Source: Gordonia heveisoli (GTDB taxonomy: Bacteria; Actinomycetota; Actinomycetes; Mycobacteriales; Mycobacteriaceae). From it: 64,000 nt of DNA. Below, piece after piece: positions 1 to 10,640 of this stretch. The position numbers and the translations under genes are program-made. Below the pieces are notes generated by a model, which had not been told where the DNA came from, ran no database searches, and saw only the letters and a list, made by a program, of their open reading frames with translations. Within the stretch, counting starts at the first letter, position 1. Each line of letters starts with the position of its first letter. The DNA is taken from the NCBI RefSeq assembly GCF_030315745.1, contig NZ_JASXSH010000003.1, forward strand, positions 1-64,000, written 5' to 3'.

Positions 1-359
1 CAGTACTCGGAGAACCAGCGGATAGTACTGGGCGGCAACACTTTCCGGGTCCTCAATGAGCTGCTCGACCAGCCGTTGCCGGAGAACAGCGATCGATGGA
101 TCGCGAAGTTGCTCTCGAGCCCGACCACGGTCGTGTCGGACACCGCAACGGTTGGGCAGACCGAGTTCGAATCCGTCGAGGTCGTCGGGGGTGACGCGGT
201 CGATGTGGTCGCACGCCTCAAGGCAGAGTCGGCACCGGCGCCACCGGTGCTGACCCGCTGTTCCGTGGACTGGGCGATTTCGACCTCGATCTGATCTCCG
301 CCACGACCTTCGACGGGCGGATCCACGAACTCGTGTACCGACCGCACGCCCACGGGTGA
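1..359 (+). pseudogene. Broken C-terminal part of a dihydrofolate-reductase-like (RibD C-domain) protein
   Basis: The first frame from base 1 reads as the middle of a DHFR-like/RibD-C reductase (motifs SENQRIVLGGNTFRVL and VVARLKAES) and closes at a TGA near 292. The typical family ending (TGADPLFRGLGDFDLDLIS, then DGRIHELVYRP) continues in another frame from about base 232 to the TGA at 357-359. About 35 residues normally found between the LKAES-like and TGADP-like blocks (an LRSHGSLSLNRALMAAG-type stretch) are absent. An internal deletion with a frameshift therefore seems to have joined the two halves near bases 228-250. The 5' end lies outside the window. The family call rests on recalled motifs; a sequencing error could explain the frameshift but not the missing block. 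Confidence 0.6.
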
Positions 360-424
360 CGTGCGAATCCTCGTCCGCCGCCGACGACCTTCGCATGTGT
401 GCGCCGTCACGAGGCGCCCCGGTG

Positions 425-430
425 TAGTCT
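425..430 (+). promoter_or_regulatory. Candidate -10 box of the pyr operon
   Basis: TAGTCT fits the actinobacterial TANNNT -10 pattern. It would start a transcript near 437, just ahead of the PyrR hairpin. I see no convincing -35 element at the right distance, so this is tentative. Confidence 0.3.
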
Positions 431-447
431 TCTCGCGAGGAAAGACA

Positions 448-482
448 TCCTTTAACGATCCGTCCGGTGAGGCGGAGAAGGA
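448..482 (+). promoter_or_regulatory. PyrR-binding hairpin masking the pyrR ribosome binding site
   Basis: TCCTT (448-452) can pair with AAGGA (478-482), which is part of the AAGGAGG ribosome site of pyrR. Above an internal bulge, TCCG (459-462) pairs with CGGA (473-476), closing a loop TCCGGTGAGG (463-472). The loop resembles the PyrR-binding loop of Bacillus and Mycobacterium leaders (a CC-N-G-N-GAGG core). In M. smegmatis PyrR represses pyr translation through such a structure. Here PyrR bound with UMP would hold the stem and block ribosome entry. The structure is seen in the sequence; the function is transferred from the family. Confidence 0.8.
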
Positions 483-490
483 GGTCGGCT

Positions 491-1066
491 TTGACCAGCG
501 CTGCCCCCAGGGTATTGCTCGATGCCGCCGATGTGTCCCGGACGATCGCTCGGGTCGCTCATCAGGTGATCGAGAAAACAGCCCTCGACTCCGCCGATGC
601 CCCTCGTGTGGTGCTCATCGGGATCCCCACGCGCGGGACGACTCTCGCCAATCGACTCGGCGCGAAGATCAACGAATTCGCCGGCACCGACATCCCGGTC
701 GGCTATCTCGACATCACGCTGTACCGCGATGACCTGCGCGCCAAACCGCACCGCCCGCTGGAACGGACGCTGGTGCCGGCCGGTGGCGTCGACAACGCCA
801 TCGTGATCCTGGTCGACGATGTGCTCTACTCCGGCCGGACGGTCCGCGCCGCCCTCGACGCGCTGCGCGATCTGGGTCGCCCGGCGGCCGTGCAGCTGGC
901 GGTGCTCGTCGACCGCGGCCATCGCGAACTGCCACTGCGCGCCGACTACGTCGGCAAGAACATCCCGACCGCCCGTGACGAGACGGTGTCGGTGCATCTG
1001 GACGAACACGACGGTGTCGACGAGGTCGTGCTCAGCGGCCGCGGCGAGGCAGAGGGAGAACGTTGA
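491..1066 (+). CDS. pyrR: Bifunctional pyr operon regulator / uracil phosphoribosyltransferase PyrR
   Basis: PyrR binds pyr mRNA in response to UMP and also converts uracil plus PRPP to UMP. The 191-residue product carries the PRPP-binding motif [10 protein letters not shown] at about residues 108-117 and a basic loop region ([13 protein letters not shown]). I place the start at TTG 491 because AAGGAGG (478-484) lies 6 nt upstream. A GTG at 467 is open in frame but would add an Arg-rich leader encoded inside the PyrR hairpin. First gene of the pyrimidine operon; its stop overlaps the pyrB start (TGATG). It is probably autoregulated through the hairpin over its own ribosome site. Confidence 0.95.
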   Translation: MTSAAPRVLLDAADVSRTIARVAHQVIEKTALDSADAPRVVLIGIPTRGTTLANRLGAKINEFAGTDIPVGYLDITLYRDDLRAKPHRPLERTLVPAGGVDNAIVILVDDVLYSGRTVRAALDALRDLGRPAAVQLAVLVDRGHRELPLRADYVGKNIPTARDETVSVHLDEHDGVDEVVLSGRGEAEGER

Positions 1067-2016
1067 TGCGGCATCTGCTCTCCACGCAGGATCTCAGCAA
1101 GGATGAGGCGACCGAGATCCTCGACGAGGCGGAACGGTTCGAGCAGGCGCTCACCGGCCGCGAGGTGCGTAAGCTCCCGACGCTGCGCGGCCGCACCGTG
1201 ATGACGGTCTTCTACGAGAACTCCACCCGCACCCGTGTCTCCTTCGAGGTGGCGGGCAAATGGATGAGTGCCGACGTCATCAACGTCAGCGCGTCGAGTT
1301 CCTCGGTCAATAAGGGGGAGTCGCTGCGTGACACCGCCAAGACGCTGCGCGCGGCGGGTGCCGACGCGCTGATCATCCGGCATCCGGCATCGGGTGCGCC
1401 CGCGCAGATCGCCGACTGGACCACCGACTCCGACGGCACCGGACCGGCGATCATCAACGCCGGTGACGGCACCCACGAACATCCCACCCAGGCGCTGCTC
1501 GACGCGCTGACCCTGCGGCAGCGCCTCGGCTCGCTGGAGGGCCGCCGCATCGCCATCGTCGGCGACGTCGTGCACTCGCGGGTGGCACGCTCCAACGCCC
1601 ACCTGCTGTCGACACTCGGCGCCGAGGTCGTCCTCGTCGCACCGCCGACCCTGTTGCCGGTGGGTGTCGAGCAGTGGCCGGTCACCGTGTCCGGCAACCT
1701 CGACGCCGAACTCGCCGCGGTCGACGCGGTGATGATGCTGCGGGTGCAGGCCGAGCGCATGAACGGCGGCTTCTTCCCGAGCACGCGTGAGTATTCGGTC
1801 CGGTTCGGTCTCAGCGACCGGCGCATGAAGCTGTTGCACGACGACGCGATCGTGCTGCACCCCGGACCGATGCTGCGCGGCATGGAGATCGGATATTCCG
1901 TCGCCGACTCACCCCAGGCCGTCGTACTCGATCAGGTGCGCAACGGTGTCCACGTCCGGATGGCAGTGCTCTTCCGCCTGCTGGTCGGAACCGAATCGTC
2001 AGGAGCTCAACTGTGA
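1066..2016 (+). CDS. pyrB: Aspartate carbamoyltransferase catalytic subunit
   Basis: Joins carbamoyl phosphate and aspartate to N-carbamoylaspartate, the committed step of pyrimidine synthesis. The 316-residue protein has the carbamoyl-phosphate site STRTR at residues 53-57, the HPTQALLD motif near residue 140 and the aspartate-domain motif [10 protein letters not shown]. The length is normal for the catalytic chain. No pyrI-type regulatory gene is nearby, as usual in actinobacteria. ATG 1066 overlaps the pyrR stop; a TTG three bases earlier is possible but unnecessary. It overlaps pyrC by 4 nt, so translation of the operon is coupled. Confidence 0.97.
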   Translation: MRHLLSTQDLSKDEATEILDEAERFEQALTGREVRKLPTLRGRTVMTVFYENSTRTRVSFEVAGKWMSADVINVSASSSSVNKGESLRDTAKTLRAAGADALIIRHPASGAPAQIADWTTDSDGTGPAIINAGDGTHEHPTQALLDALTLRQRLGSLEGRRIAIVGDVVHSRVARSNAHLLSTLGAEVVLVAPPTLLPVGVEQWPVTVSGNLDAELAAVDAVMMLRVQAERMNGGFFPSTREYSVRFGLSDRRMKLLHDDAIVLHPGPMLRGMEIGYSVADSPQAVVLDQVRNGVHVRMAVLFRLLVGTESSGAQL

Positions 2017-3311
2017 CCGGGTCCGTGCTGATCAGCGATGTCCGTCCCTACGGCGAAGGTGACGCCGTCGACGTGCTGGTCGTCGACGGGTCGATCGCCG
2101 AGATCGGCCCTGGACTGACCGCACCCGACGGCGCCGACACCGTCGACGGCCGGGGCGGGGTGCTGCTGCCCGGCTTCGTCGACCTGCACACCCATCTGCG
2201 CGAGCCGGGCCGCGAGGACACCGAGACCATCCGTAGCGGGTCGGCCGCCGCGGCCCTCGGCGGCTACACCGCGGTGTTCGCGATGGCCAACACCAACCCG
2301 GTCGCCGACAACTCGACCATCACCGACCACGTGTGGCGCACCGGGCAGGAGGTCGGCCTGGTCGACGTCCACCCGGTCGGTGCGATCACCGTCGGCCTGC
2401 AGGGCAAACAGCTCGCCGAGATGGGCATGATGAACGCCGGTGCCGCCGGGGTGCGGATGTTCAGCGACGACGGCAAATGCGTCGACGACCCGCTACTCAT
2501 GCGCCGGGCACTCGAGTACGCGAAGGGCCTCGGCGTCCTGATCGCCCAACATGCCGAGGAGCCCCGGCTGACCGTCGGCGCCGTCGCCCACGAGGGCCCG
2601 AACGCCGCACGGCTGGGCCTGGCCGGGTGGCCACGGGCAGCCGAGGAGTCGATCGTCGTGCGCGACGCACTGCTGGCGCGCGACGCCGGCACCCGCGTGC
2701 ACATCTGCCACGCGTCGACCGCGGGCACCGTCGAGCTGCTGCGCTGGGCCAAGGAGCAGGGCATCGCGATCACCGCGGAGGTCACCCCGCATCACCTGCT
2801 GCTCGACGATTCGCGGCTGGCCACCTACGACGCGGTCAACAAGGTCAATCCGCCGCTGCGCGAGGAATCGGACAAGCTGGCGCTGCGGCAGGCGCTGGCC
2901 GACGGGATCGTCGACTGCGTGGGCACCGATCACGCGCCGCACGCCTCGCAGGAGAAGTGCTGTGAATTCGCGCAGGCCCGACCGGGCATGCTCGGCCTGG
3001 AGACCGCGCTGCCGATCATCGTCGACACGATGGTCACACCGGGGCTGCTGGACTGGCGCGGAGTTGCTCGGGTGATGAGCGAACGGCCCGCACAGATCGT
3101 CGGCCTCACCGACCAGGGTCGCCCGATCGAGGTCGGCGAGCCGGGCAATCTCACCGTCGTCGACCCGGAGACCTCCTGGGTGGTACGCGGCGCGGAACTG
3201 GCCTCACTCTCGGACAACACGCCGTATGACGCGATGACGATGCCGGCGACCGTGGCCGCCACGGTGCTGCGCGGTGTCGTCACCGCCCGGCAGGGGAAGG
3301 TCACCCGGTGA
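2013..3311 (+). CDS. pyrC: Dihydroorotase
   Basis: Cyclises carbamoylaspartate to dihydroorotate. The 432-residue protein belongs to the amidohydrolase superfamily: the metal-binding HTHLREPG motif carries His59 and His61, later metal His residues occur in QHAEE and HICHAST, and the catalytic Asp lies in TDHAPH near residue 305. Starts at GTG 2013 overlapping the pyrB stop (GTGA). It overlaps the following membrane-protein gene in the same way. Confidence 0.97.
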   Translation: MTGSVLISDVRPYGEGDAVDVLVVDGSIAEIGPGLTAPDGADTVDGRGGVLLPGFVDLHTHLREPGREDTETIRSGSAAAALGGYTAVFAMANTNPVADNSTITDHVWRTGQEVGLVDVHPVGAITVGLQGKQLAEMGMMNAGAAGVRMFSDDGKCVDDPLLMRRALEYAKGLGVLIAQHAEEPRLTVGAVAHEGPNAARLGLAGWPRAAEESIVVRDALLARDAGTRVHICHASTAGTVELLRWAKEQGIAITAEVTPHHLLLDDSRLATYDAVNKVNPPLREESDKLALRQALADGIVDCVGTDHAPHASQEKCCEFAQARPGMLGLETALPIIVDTMVTPGLLDWRGVARVMSERPAQIVGLTDQGRPIEVGEPGNLTVVDPETSWVVRGAELASLSDNTPYDAMTMPATVAATVLRGVVTARQGKVTR

Positions 3312-3943
3312 CCCGAATCGCGATCCGCATCGCCGCGCTGCTCGTCGTCTGCGCGGTGGCCGTCGTGGTGCTGGTCGCCGGTGCAGGCTGGACCGCGGGC
3401 AAGGCGATCGGCAATGTCGCCTTCATCGCGGTGATCGCACTGATCGTCGCCGGTCTGGGATCGATGGTCTACCTGCTGCTCACCGGGCGGGCCACGCGGG
3501 CGGCAGGGCAGACCGAGCAGGTCGGCGAATTCCCCGCCACCCCCGACGATCTCGGCGAACCGCGACTCCCGGCGGCCACCGGCCTCTACCTCGGCACCAC
3601 CTTGGCGCCGAGCTGGCAGAACAAGATCACCGTCGGCGACATCGGCGACCGGGCCACCACCACGATGACCGCGTACCCGGCCGGGGTACTGCTGGACCGG
3701 CAGGGTGCCAGCGACATCTGGATCCCACAGACCTCGATCACCGCGGCGCGCACCGAACGCGGACATGCGGGCAAGGTGATGACCGCCGACGGCGTGCTGG
3801 TGATCCGGTGGCTGCTGCCCAACGGCACCGAGGTCGACACCGGCATCCGCGCCGACGACAAGACCATCTACACCGACTGGGTGCGAGTGATCGCCCCACC
3901 GGCCGACAATCCCGAAGAAAGTGGACAGGGGACGCATCGATGA
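3308..3943 (+). CDS. Membrane protein of the pyr operon (Rv1382 position)
   Basis: 211 residues. Two hydrophobic segments near the N-terminus (about residues 8-26 and 34-58) are followed by a soluble domain rich in beta-strand-like segments ([18 protein letters not shown], then [20 protein letters not shown]). The gene sits between pyrC and carA, as Rv1382 does in M. tuberculosis, and overlaps both by 4 nt (GTGA, ATGA). The soluble part could be a PH-like fold, but I cannot confirm this. Conservation inside the pyr operon suggests coexpression, not a known enzymatic step. Function unknown. Confidence 0.85.
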   Translation: MTRIAIRIAALLVVCAVAVVVLVAGAGWTAGKAIGNVAFIAVIALIVAGLGSMVYLLLTGRATRAAGQTEQVGEFPATPDDLGEPRLPAATGLYLGTTLAPSWQNKITVGDIGDRATTTMTAYPAGVLLDRQGASDIWIPQTSITAARTERGHAGKVMTADGVLVIRWLLPNGTEVDTGIRADDKTIYTDWVRVIAPPADNPEESGQGTHR

Positions 3944-5109
3944 ACACAGCGGTACTGGTACTCGAGAACGGTCAGGTGTTCACCGGCCGCGCGTGGGGTG
4001 CCGTCGGCGAGACCCTGGGCGAAGCGGTGTTCTGCACCGCGATGACCGGATATCAGGAGACCCTGACCGATCCCAGCTATCACCGGCAGATCGTGGTCGC
4101 CACGGCGCCTCAGATCGGCAACACCGGTTGGAACACCGAAGACGGTGAGTCCACCGGCAGCGCGGGCAGTGCCGACGAGACCGGCGACAGCGGCAAGATC
4201 TGGGTCGCCGGGTATGCGGTGCGCAACCCCACCCGACGCGTCTCCAACTGGCGCGCGACCACCAGCCTCGACGACGAACTGGTGCGCCAGGGGATCGTCG
4301 GTATCGCCGGGATCGACACCCGCACCGTGGTGCGCATCCTGCGCGACCACGGTTCGATGAAGGCAGGCGTCTTCTCGGGTGCGGCCCTCGCCGACCATGA
4401 CGAACTCATCTCCCGGGTGCGCAATCAGCCGAGTATGAAGGGGGCGAACCTCGCAGGCGAGGTGACCACCGACAGCGGCTATGTGGTCGAGCCGGCGGGC
4501 GAGACCCGGTTCACCGTCGCGGCCCTCGATCTCGGCATCAAGACGAACACCCCGCGCATGTTCGCCGAACGCGGTGTGCGCGTGCATGTGCTTCCGTCCT
4601 CGGTGGACCTGGCCACGATCCGCGACCTCGACGCCGACGGTGTCTTCCTGTCCAACGGTCCCGGTGACCCGGCCACCGCGGACGCGATGGTGAATCTGAC
4701 CCGCGAGGTGCTCGGCGAGAACATCCCGCTGTTCGGCATCTGCTTCGGCAACCAGATCCTGGGCCGGGCGCTGGGCCGCAACACCTACAAGATGAAGTTC
4801 GGGCATCGCGGTATCAATATCCCGGTCATCGACCACGCCACCGGCAAGGTGTCGATTACCGCGCAGAACCACGGCTTCGCCCTCGAAGGCGAGGCGGGCG
4901 AGGAATTCGACACCGACTTCGGCCGGGCCCGCGTCAGCCATGTGTGCGCCAACGACGGCACCGTCGAGGGAGTGGAACTGCTCTCCGGCCGGGCCTTCTC
5001 CGTCCAGTACCACCCGGAAGCGGCGGCCGGCCCGCACGACGCCGCCTACCTGTTCGACAAATTCGTCACTCTCCTCGAGGGTGACCGCGCGCAAGGAACG
5101 AGGGCCTGA
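3940..5109 (+). CDS. carA: Carbamoyl-phosphate synthase small (glutaminase) subunit
   Basis: Hydrolyses glutamine and passes ammonia to CarB. The 389-residue protein has the class I amidotransferase triad: Cys268 in [11 protein letters not shown], and His358 and Glu360 in QYHPEAA. An oxyanion-type LSNGPGDPA motif lies about 35 residues before the Cys. A short insertion rich in Gly, Ser, Thr and Asp ([15 protein letters not shown]) sits in the N-terminal domain. ATG 3940 overlaps the previous stop (ATGA), and the stop overlaps carB (TGATG). Carbamoyl phosphate serves both pyrimidine and arginine synthesis. Confidence 0.97.
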   Translation: MNTAVLVLENGQVFTGRAWGAVGETLGEAVFCTAMTGYQETLTDPSYHRQIVVATAPQIGNTGWNTEDGESTGSAGSADETGDSGKIWVAGYAVRNPTRRVSNWRATTSLDDELVRQGIVGIAGIDTRTVVRILRDHGSMKAGVFSGAALADHDELISRVRNQPSMKGANLAGEVTTDSGYVVEPAGETRFTVAALDLGIKTNTPRMFAERGVRVHVLPSSVDLATIRDLDADGVFLSNGPGDPATADAMVNLTREVLGENIPLFGICFGNQILGRALGRNTYKMKFGHRGINIPVIDHATGKVSITAQNHGFALEGEAGEEFDTDFGRARVSHVCANDGTVEGVELLSGRAFSVQYHPEAAAGPHDAAYLFDKFVTLLEGDRAQGTRA

Positions 5110-8100
5110 TGCCACGCCGTACCGACATCTCCCACGTCCTGGTCATCGGCTCCGGGCCGATCGTGATCGGCCAGGCCTGTGAATTCGACTATTCGGGCAC
5201 ACAGGCCTGCCGGGTGCTCAAAGCCGAGGGTCTGCGCGTCAGCCTGGTCAACTCGAATCCGGCGACCATCATGACCGACCCCGAGTTCGCCGACGCCACC
5301 TACATCGAGCCGATCACGGCCGAGTATGTGGAGAAGGTCATCGAGGCCGAGCGCGACGCCGGACATCCGATCGACGCCGTGCTGGCCACTCTCGGCGGCC
5401 AGACCGCCTTGAACACCGCCGTCGCCCTGCACGATCGCGGATCGCTGGAGAAGTACGACATCGAACTGATCGGCGCCGACTTCGACGCCATCCAGCGCGG
5501 TGAGGACCGGCAGATGTTCAAGGACATCGTGGCCAAGGTCGGCGGCGAGAGTGCCCGCTCCCGCGTGTGCCACACCATGGACGAGGTGCGTGACACCGTC
5601 GCCGAACTCGGCTACCCGGTGGTCGTGCGTCCGTCGTTCACCATGGGTGGTCTCGGCTCGGGCATGGCCTACGACGAGGCCGACCTCGAACGGATCGCCG
5701 GTGGCGGCCTGGCCGCGTCGCCGACCGCGAACGTCCTCATCGAGGAGTCCATCCTCGGTTGGAAGGAATACGAACTCGAGCTGATGCGCGACAACCGCGA
5801 CAACGTGGTGGTCGTCTGCTCGATCGAGAACCTCGATCCGGTCGGTGTGCACACCGGCGACTCGGTGACCGTCGCACCCGCGATGACTCTCACCGACCGC
5901 GAGTACCAGATCATGCGTGATCTCTCTATCGACATCCTGCGCGAGGTCGGCGTCGACACCGGCGGCTGCAACATCCAGTTCGCCCAGGACCCACGCGACG
6001 GCCGACTCGTCGTCATCGAGATGAATCCGCGCGTGTCGCGGTCGTCGGCGCTGGCGTCGAAGGCCACCGGCTTCCCGATCGCGAAGATCGCCGCGAAGCT
6101 GGCCATCGGGTACAGCCTCGACGAGATCGTCAACGACATCACCAAGGAAACCCCCGCCTGCTTCGAGCCGACACTGGACTACGTCGTCGTCAAGGCGCCG
6201 CGGTTCGCCTTCGAGAAGTTCCCCGGCGCCGACGACACGCTGACCACCACGATGAAGTCGGTCGGCGAGGCGATGAGCCTGGGCCGCAGCTTCTCCGAGG
6301 CGCTCGGCAAGGTGATGCGGTCGCTGGAGACCAAGGCGGCCGGCTTCTGGACCGAAGCCGACCGGCCCGATCCGTCGACCGTCGACCTCGACGCACTCCT
6401 GCAGACGCTGGCCACCCCGAAGGACGGCAGGCTGTACGGCCTGATGCTCGCCTTCGATGCGGGCGCCACCATCGAGCAGCTCTACGAGGCGACCGCCATC
6501 GACCCGTGGTTCCTCGCCGAGATCGCTGGGATCGGTGCACTCGGTGCCACCATCCGCGACGCCGACGAACTCGACGAGGCGCTGTTGCGCGAGGCCAAGA
6601 GCTCCGGCTTCTCGGATAAACAGCTGGCCGCTCTGCGCGCAGACTTCGACGACGAGGCCGCGGTGCGGGCGCACCGGCTCTCGCTCGGAGTGCGTCCGGT
6701 CTACAAGACGGTCGACACGTGTGCCGCCGAGTTCGAGGCCCGCACGCCGTACCACTATTCGAGCTATGAGCTCGACCCGGCGGCGACCAGCGAGATCGCG
6801 CCGCAGACCGAACGTCCCAAGGTGCTGATCCTGGGATCGGGGCCCAACCGCATCGGGCAGGGCATCGAGTTCGACTATTCGTGTGTGCATGCGGCGCTGA
6901 CGCTGTCGGAGGCCGGCTATGAGACGGTCATGGTCAACTGCAACCCGGAGACTGTGTCCACCGACTATGACACCGCCGACCGCCTCTACTTCGAGCCGCT
7001 GACCTTCGAGGATGTGCTGGAGGTCTACCACGCGGAGTCCGAATCGGGGACCGTCGCCGGGGTGATCGTCCAGCTCGGTGGCCAGACCCCGCTCGGACTG
7101 GCCCACCGGCTGCAGGCGGCCGGGGTGCCGATCGTCGGGACCTCACCCGAGGCCATCGACCTGGCCGAGGACCGCGGAGAGTTCGGCAAGGTGCTGACCG
7201 AGGCGGGGCTGCCCGCGCCCGCCTTCGGCACGGCGACCAGCTTCGACGAGGCGCGCGACACCGCGGCCCGCATCGGCTACCCGGTGCTGGTGCGCCCGTC
7301 CTACGTGCTCGGCGGGCGCGGCATGGAGATCGTCTACGACGAGGACTCCCTGCGCGACTACATCTCCCGGGCCACCGAGCTGACCCCCGACCATCCGGTG
7401 CTCGTCGACCGCTTCCTGGAGGATGCGGTCGAGATCGACGTCGACGCCCTGTGCGACGGCGACGAGGTCTATATCGGCGGCGTGATGGAACATATCGAGG
7501 AGGCCGGAATCCATTCCGGCGACTCGGCGTGTGCGCTGCCGCCGGTCACGCTGGGCCGTTCGGACCTCGCGATGGTCCGTGCTTCCACCGAGAAGCTGGC
7601 CAAGGGGATCGGTGTGCGCGGACTGCTCAATGTGCAGTACGCGCTCAAGGACGACATCCTGTACGTCCTGGAGGCCAACCCGCGTGCCAGTCGAACGGTG
7701 CCGTTCGTGTCCAAGGCCACCGCGGTCTCGCTGGCCAAGGCATGCGCCCGGGTGATGCTCGGCGAGTCGATCGCCGAACTGCGCACCCAGGGTCTGCTGC
7801 AGGCGGAGGGCGACGGCGGTGACGCGCCGGTGCATGCGCCGATCTCGGTCAAGGAGGCGGTGCTCCCGTTCAACCGCTTCCGACGCGAGGACGGCACCGG
7901 GGTGGATTCGCTGCTGTCCCCGGAGATGAAGTCGACCGGTGAGGTGATGGGGATCGACGCCGATTTCGGCCGGGCCTTCGCCAAGTCGCAGACCGCCGCC
8001 TACGGTTCGCTGCCCACCTCCGGGGCGATCTTCGTCTCGGTCGCCAACAAGGACAAGCGTGCGCTGCTGTTCCCGGTGAAGCATCTCGCCGACCTCGGTT

Positions 8101-8444
8101 TCGAGATTCTGGCCACCGAGGGCACCGCAGATGTCTTGCGTCGCAACGGTATCGAATGCCGGACGGTGCGTAAGCACTTCGAGGCCGCACCCGACGAGCC
8201 GACTATCGTCGACCTGATCCGGGCTGGTGAGGTGGCGATGGTGATCAATACCCCGTACGGCAACAGCGGCCCCCGCGTGGACGGCTACGAGATCCGCAGC
8301 GCGGCGGTGTCCCAGAACATCCCGTGCATCACCACGGTCCAGGGCGCGAGTGCGGCGGTGCAGGGCATCGAGGCCGCATTGCGCGGGGATGTGTCCGTGC
8401 GGTCGTTGCAGCGTCGTCACGCGGCCCTGGTGAACGAGCGATGA
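5109..8444 (+). CDS. carB: Carbamoyl-phosphate synthase large subunit
   Basis: Makes carbamoyl phosphate from bicarbonate, ammonia and two ATP. The 1,111-residue length is typical. Two homologous halves are visible, each starting with a related motif ([20 protein letters not shown] at the N-terminus; [20 protein letters not shown] near residue 575). Each half carries an ATP-grasp domain ([31 protein letters not shown]). The C-terminal 140 residues are the MGS-like allosteric domain ([28 protein letters not shown]). The stop overlaps the pyrF start. Confidence 0.98.
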   Translation: MPRRTDISHVLVIGSGPIVIGQACEFDYSGTQACRVLKAEGLRVSLVNSNPATIMTDPEFADATYIEPITAEYVEKVIEAERDAGHPIDAVLATLGGQTALNTAVALHDRGSLEKYDIELIGADFDAIQRGEDRQMFKDIVAKVGGESARSRVCHTMDEVRDTVAELGYPVVVRPSFTMGGLGSGMAYDEADLERIAGGGLAASPTANVLIEESILGWKEYELELMRDNRDNVVVVCSIENLDPVGVHTGDSVTVAPAMTLTDREYQIMRDLSIDILREVGVDTGGCNIQFAQDPRDGRLVVIEMNPRVSRSSALASKATGFPIAKIAAKLAIGYSLDEIVNDITKETPACFEPTLDYVVVKAPRFAFEKFPGADDTLTTTMKSVGEAMSLGRSFSEALGKVMRSLETKAAGFWTEADRPDPSTVDLDALLQTLATPKDGRLYGLMLAFDAGATIEQLYEATAIDPWFLAEIAGIGALGATIRDADELDEALLREAKSSGFSDKQLAALRADFDDEAAVRAHRLSLGVRPVYKTVDTCAAEFEARTPYHYSSYELDPAATSEIAPQTERPKVLILGSGPNRIGQGIEFDYSCVHAALTLSEAGYETVMVNCNPETVSTDYDTADRLYFEPLTFEDVLEVYHAESESGTVAGVIVQLGGQTPLGLAHRLQAAGVPIVGTSPEAIDLAEDRGEFGKVLTEAGLPAPAFGTATSFDEARDTAARIGYPVLVRPSYVLGGRGMEIVYDEDSLRDYISRATELTPDHPVLVDRFLEDAVEIDVDALCDGDEVYIGGVMEHIEEAGIHSGDSACALPPVTLGRSDLAMVRASTEKLAKGIGVRGLLNVQYALKDDILYVLEANPRASRTVPFVSKATAVSLAKACARVMLGESIAELRTQGLLQAEGDGGDAPVHAPISVKEAVLPFNRFRREDGTGVDSLLSPEMKSTGEVMGIDADFGRAFAKSQTAAYGSLPTSGAIFVSVANKDKRALLFPVKHLADLGFEILATEGTADVLRRNGIECRTVRKHFEAAPDEPTIVDLIRAGEVAMVINTPYGNSGPRVDGYEIRSAAVSQNIPCITTVQGASAAVQGIEAALRGDVSVRSLQRRHAALVNER

Positions 8445-9280
8445 CCTCGTCGCCGGCACACGGCTTCGCCGCCCGCTATCGCGCCGTCGTCGGTGCGCGC
8501 GGCCGGTTGTGTGCCGGCATCGACCCCCATCCGCCGCTCCTGGAGCAGTGGGGGCTGCCGGTGTCCGCGGAGGGCGTCGCCCGGTTCGGGGAGATCTGTG
8601 TGGAGGCGCTCGGACCGACCGCCGCCGTGATCAAACCGCAGGTCGCCTTCTTCGAGGCGTTCGGCTCGGCCGGTATCGCGGCACTCGAGTCGGTGATCGC
8701 CGGTTGCCGGGCAGCCGGCGCGATCGTCATCGCCGACGCCAAACGCGGCGACATCGGTTCGACGATGGCCGCCTACACGACCGCCTGGCTCGACGACACC
8801 TCGCCGCTCTGTTCGGATGCGGTGACGGTGTCGCCGTATCTCGGTTTCGGCGCGCTGGCGCCCGCGCTCGACGCGGCCCAGGCCACCGACCGGGCGATCA
8901 TCGTGCTGGCCCGCACCAGCAACCCCGAAGGCGCACCCGTGCAGTTGGCGCGGGGTGAGGATGGTCGGGTCGTCGGCCAGCACATCGTCGACGAGGCGGC
9001 GGCGGTCAATGCCGACGGCCGGGGGAGTGTCGGGGTCGTCGTCGGAGCCACCCGGGCCCACGGGCTGGACCTGTCCGCGCTGGCCGGACCGATTCTGGCG
9101 CCCGGACTCGGTGCCCAGGGTGCGACCGCGGCCGATCTGGCGGACGTCTTCGCCGACGCCGACACCTCGTGGCTGCTGCCGGCGAGTTCGCGCGGCGTGC
9201 TCGGCGCCGGTCCCGATGTCGCGGCGCTGACCGCGGCCTGCGAATCCACCCGCGACGAGATCGAGGCCGCCCTCGGCTGA
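8441..9280 (+). CDS. pyrF: Orotidine 5'-phosphate decarboxylase (type 2)
   Basis: Decarboxylates OMP to UMP. The 279-residue protein matches the longer mycobacterial/myxococcal type: catalytic DAKRGD at residues 99-104, N-terminal [12 protein letters not shown], and a C-terminal phosphate-binding stretch [17 protein letters not shown] 8441 overlaps the carB stop (ATGA). Last gene of the pyr operon. pyrD and pyrE are not here, as in M. tuberculosis. Confidence 0.96.
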   Translation: MTSSPAHGFAARYRAVVGARGRLCAGIDPHPPLLEQWGLPVSAEGVARFGEICVEALGPTAAVIKPQVAFFEAFGSAGIAALESVIAGCRAAGAIVIADAKRGDIGSTMAAYTTAWLDDTSPLCSDAVTVSPYLGFGALAPALDAAQATDRAIIVLARTSNPEGAPVQLARGEDGRVVGQHIVDEAAAVNADGRGSVGVVVGATRAHGLDLSALAGPILAPGLGAQGATAADLADVFADADTSWLLPASSRGVLGAGPDVAALTAACESTRDEIEAALG

Positions 9281-9316
9281 CAGGTGGGGCCTGTCGGGTG
9301 AGGATTGCGCGCGAGC

Positions 9317-9595
9317 CTACGGGTCGATCATCGGTGCGCTGGAGTAGTCGCCGGAGGACCCCGACGTCGACGTGCCGTAAGAGGCGAGGTAGTGCTCGTG
9401 CCATTGCGGCCACGCCATGAACTTCTCACCGGCATCGGCGCGGTAGCGGCGGTACTGGCGCTTTGCGGTGAGTGTCAGTGACCCTTGCGCCTCGGTGGCC
9501 GCGCGGCGCGCCAGGCGGATGGCTCGGTTGCGCTCGGCACGATCGAGTTCGGGTCCGGCGTCGGTGAAGATGGCCTTGCGTGCGTTGCCGAACAT
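9317..9595 (-). CDS. Small conserved actinobacterial protein of unknown function
   Basis: 92 residues, basic N-terminal half (MFGNARKAIFTDAGPELDRA, then ERNRAIRLARRAATEAQG) and a Ser/Gly-rich tail. I chose ATG 9595 because GGGGAGG lies about 6 nt upstream on the minus strand; a longer reading begins at 9637. No membrane segment, signal peptide or known motif. The ERNRAIRLARRAA stretch looks helical and amphipathic. Convergent with pyrF. Function not recognised. Confidence 0.6.
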   Translation of the reverse strand: MFGNARKAIFTDAGPELDRAERNRAIRLARRAATEAQGSLTLTAKRQYRRYRADAGEKFMAWPQWHEHYLASYGTSTSGSSGDYSSAPMIDP

Positions 9596-9659
9596 CGAGT
9601 TGCCTCCCCGTGAATTCGTGTGCTCCCCGTCGGGCACACCCTACTGTGCGTGCGGGACG

Positions 9660-10547
9660 TCAGGGCATCGCGAAGGCGTGGTTGGGCAGGGACTCGACGC
9701 GATCGGTGCCGACACGGTCGCCCAATGATGCGACGATCGTCTCCCGAACCAGCGGATCGGTGTGGTCGGCGTAGGCGACGACCAACTGCACCGCGGGCGG
9801 TTGTGGGGCCCCGGGTAACCGGATCAGGCCGTCGGGTACCCGGTCGAGAACGGGCACCAGCATGGTGCCGACCCCGCCGCGCACCGCGTCGAGTCCGGTG
9901 GCGAGATCGTTGATCTCGGCGGCCACATGCCACGAGCGGCCCACGCTGCTGTGCGAGTCGAAGCTCGGCTGGCGCAAGGTGCACGGCGGGGTGAACACGA
10001 CGAGCGGGATGTCGTCGTCGGGTGCCGGCGGGTCGATCGCCGCCGACCACAGCCAGTCCAGACGGAAGCCGTCGGTACGCGCCATCAGCTCGGGCGCCAC
10101 CCGGGTGGTGACCGCGACGTCGACGTCGCGGGCGTCGACCATCTGCCGGACGGTGGCGTTGCGGTCGAGCCGGAAGCGCACCTCGCGATCCGACAAGGTG
10201 GCGCGGAGTTCGGCCATCAGCGTCGGGAGGACCACCCCCGCGCAGTTCTGCGCGGCACCGATGGTCACGACCGAAGCGGAATCCTTATCGAATCGGTGGA
10301 CCGCGGCATCGTGGGCCGCGAGGATCGCCCGGGCGTGGGCGAGGAGTTCCTCGCCACCCGGGGTGAAGGCGATCCGCCGGCCGTCCCGGGTCACCAGCGC
10401 GGTACCCGCCTCGCGTTCGAGTTTGCGAAGATGCTGGCTCACCGCCGATTGGGTGAGCGAAAGCGACTGCGCGGCGCGATGCACGCCGCCTGTCGTGGCG
10501 ACGGCCACCAGCGAGCGCAGGGGAGTGATGTCGAAGGTACGCGGCAC
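9660..10547 (-). CDS. LysR-family transcriptional regulator
   Basis: 295 residues with an N-terminal winged helix-turn-helix (LRSLVAVATTGGVHRAAQSL, then TQSAVSQHLRKLEREAGTAL) and a C-terminal substrate-binding domain. Start GTG 10547 is supported by a -10-like TACGCT (10559-10554 on the minus strand) ending 6 nt before it, which would give a leaderless mRNA. A longer reading from ATG 10592 adds 15 residues unlike a LysR N-terminus. It is divergent from an EamA exporter gene, the usual arrangement when a LysR protein controls its neighbour. The ligand is unknown. Confidence 0.9.
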   Translation of the reverse strand: MPRTFDITPLRSLVAVATTGGVHRAAQSLSLTQSAVSQHLRKLEREAGTALVTRDGRRIAFTPGGEELLAHARAILAAHDAAVHRFDKDSASVVTIGAAQNCAGVVLPTLMAELRATLSDREVRFRLDRNATVRQMVDARDVDVAVTTRVAPELMARTDGFRLDWLWSAAIDPPAPDDDIPLVVFTPPCTLRQPSFDSHSSVGRSWHVAAEINDLATGLDAVRGGVGTMLVPVLDRVPDGLIRLPGAPQPPAVQLVVAYADHTDPLVRETIVASLGDRVGTDRVESLPNHAFAMP

Positions 10548-10640
10548 CCTCTCAGCGTAGGACTCCGGCAGCCAGCCTGCCAGAATGATCATGAATACTG
10601 AACGGTTACACGTAGGAAATTCATTAGACGCGGCAACGAC
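10548..10640. promoter_or_regulatory. Divergent LysR / EamA promoter region with inverted repeat
   Basis: Holds the LysR -10 candidate TACGCT (minus strand, 10559-10554) and an AT-rich patch unlike its surroundings. ATGAAT (10591-10596) and ATTCAT (10619-10624) form an inverted repeat, with a nearby palindrome TGATCA. This is the expected place for a LysR operator. Which bases LysR binds is inference. Confidence 0.45.

Noticed and set aside
3274-3939. Upstream extension of carA in the same frame
   Set aside because: It covers the membrane-protein gene and reads as Arg-rich sequence; the conserved CarA N-terminus begins at ATG 3940.
5046-7106. Long open frame antisense to carB (686 codons), and similar ones antisense to ppc, ribBA, carA and uvrC
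   Set aside because: They mirror the codon pattern of well-recognised genes on the other strand, a usual effect of very high GC at third positions; products are Arg/Gly/His-rich and match no family.
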